Under the pieces are notes generated by a model. It made no database searches. It had not been told where the DNA came from and saw only the letters and a program-made list of their open reading frames with translations. From positions 62,001 to 126,000 of the forward strand of contig CAVXGT010000013.1 in NCBI GenBank assembly GCA_963761475.1: a stretch of DNA of 64,000 bases, read 5' to 3'. How positions within the stretch are numbered: position 1 is the stretch's first letter; each line of letters begins with the position of its first letter. The position numbers were made by a program, and so were the translations under genes. This stretch comes from Ga0077555 sp963761475. GTDB lineage: Bacteria > Pseudomonadota > Alphaproteobacteria > Rhizobiales > Hyphomicrobiaceae. Below are positions 63,830 to 64,000 of the stretch, one piece after another.

Positions 63830-64000
63830 TTAGGCCGTTGGGCCGGCCTCGGCCAGGTCACGGACGAAGCGGTCCACTGTGTCCTGGGCCGTGTCCCAGG
63901 CGCACATCAGGCGGCAGCCAGTGGCACCGAGGAAGGTGTAGAACTGCCACCCACGCGCGCGCAGGGCGACCTGGTGAGCCACGGGAATGTCGGCAAAAAC
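63830..64000 (-). CDS. Threonine-aldolase-like protein, 3' end only
   Basis: The last 56 residues of a minus-strand gene that runs off the right edge. The end reads VFADIPVAHQVALRARGWQF, then LGATGCRLMCAWDT and DRFVRDLAEAGPTA. The RLMCxWDT segment and the short C-terminal helix match low-specificity L-threonine aldolases (beta-eliminating lyase family). The catalytic part is outside the window, so the product is tentative. A 109-bp gap separates it from the ilvC start. Confidence 0.7.
   Translation of the reverse strand, partial: VFADIPVAHQVALRARGWQFYTFLGATGCRLMCAWDTAQDTVDRFVRDLAEAGPTA

Noticed and set aside
1..64000. CRISPR arrays, insertion sequences, rRNA operons
   Set aside because: I saw no spaced short repeats, transposase genes or rRNA sequences.

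Overview
The window looks like chromosome of an alphaproteobacterium of the order Hyphomicrobiales (Rhizobiales). It is GC-rich. It has the rhizobial-type order glyA-nrdR-ribD-ribE-ribBA-ribH-nusB, a glnE/two-component/DegP block, GTG starts, and a family of alphaproteobacterial porins whose mature ends begin with a Cys-Cys-Ala-Asp-Leu-Glu-Glu motif. No species can be named from the sequence alone.

Layout. 0-5 kb: soxYZ (sulfur-oxidation carrier), an MFS exporter, a PepSY-like periplasmic protein, a glutathione transferase and a DapA-family aldolase. 5-10 kb: a tiny membrane protein, an MltB-like lytic transglycosylase, and two minus-strand genes broken by frameshifts (a FemAB/GNAT-like protein and a ThDP-dependent acetolactate-synthase-like enzyme). 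tRNA-Ile(CAU) lies at 10.05 kb. 10-17 kb: an M20 peptidase, then a probable threonine-catabolic pair (threonine ammonia-lyase translationally coupled to an AceE/transketolase-like enzyme) diverging from an Lrp/AsnC regulator, then an enoyl-CoA hydratase. 17-28 kb: an L,D-transpeptidase, an APH-kinase/ATPase fusion, glnE, a sensor kinase and OmpR-type regulator, and DegP with a shifted C-terminus. 28-32 kb: a trypsin-like/peptidoglycan-binding protein, an O-antigen-ligase-like protein and a WcaJ-type initiating glycosylphosphotransferase.

32-47 kb is the most unusual part: four related porins. Two are tandem on the minus strand and carry an identical 130-bp 5' leader. The third (minus) has lost its promoter, start and signal peptide and is joined to the 3' side of an aldo/keto reductase gene. 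The fourth (plus) is intact. Porins 3 and 4 share a perfect 100-bp inverted repeat at their 5' ends. The 6.56 kb between the repeats ends with the only promoter-signal-peptide head available to these two bodies, so inversion would move that head from porin 4 to porin 3. A complete tyrosine recombinase gene lies just beyond porin 4. This is a candidate phase-variable porin switch. The segment carries an aldo/keto reductase, an MFS transporter, two LpxL-like acyltransferases (one frameshifted) and a UbiH-like monooxygenase.

48-64 kb: CsaA-like and TetR-family genes, a GT4-NodB fusion, an L,D-transpeptidase, a TPR protein, the riboflavin/one-carbon cluster (with a RibD-thioesterase fusion and a RibBA whose cyclohydrolase II half lacks its zinc cysteines), a Nudix protein, a PhzF-family protein, ilvC, and the 3' end of a threonine-aldolase-like gene running off the window.

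Several genes carry single-base frame breaks (about 7.39, 8.74, 8.82, 9.23, 26.06 and 40.64 kb). They could be true mutations or uncorrected sequencing errors; the sequence alone cannot decide.
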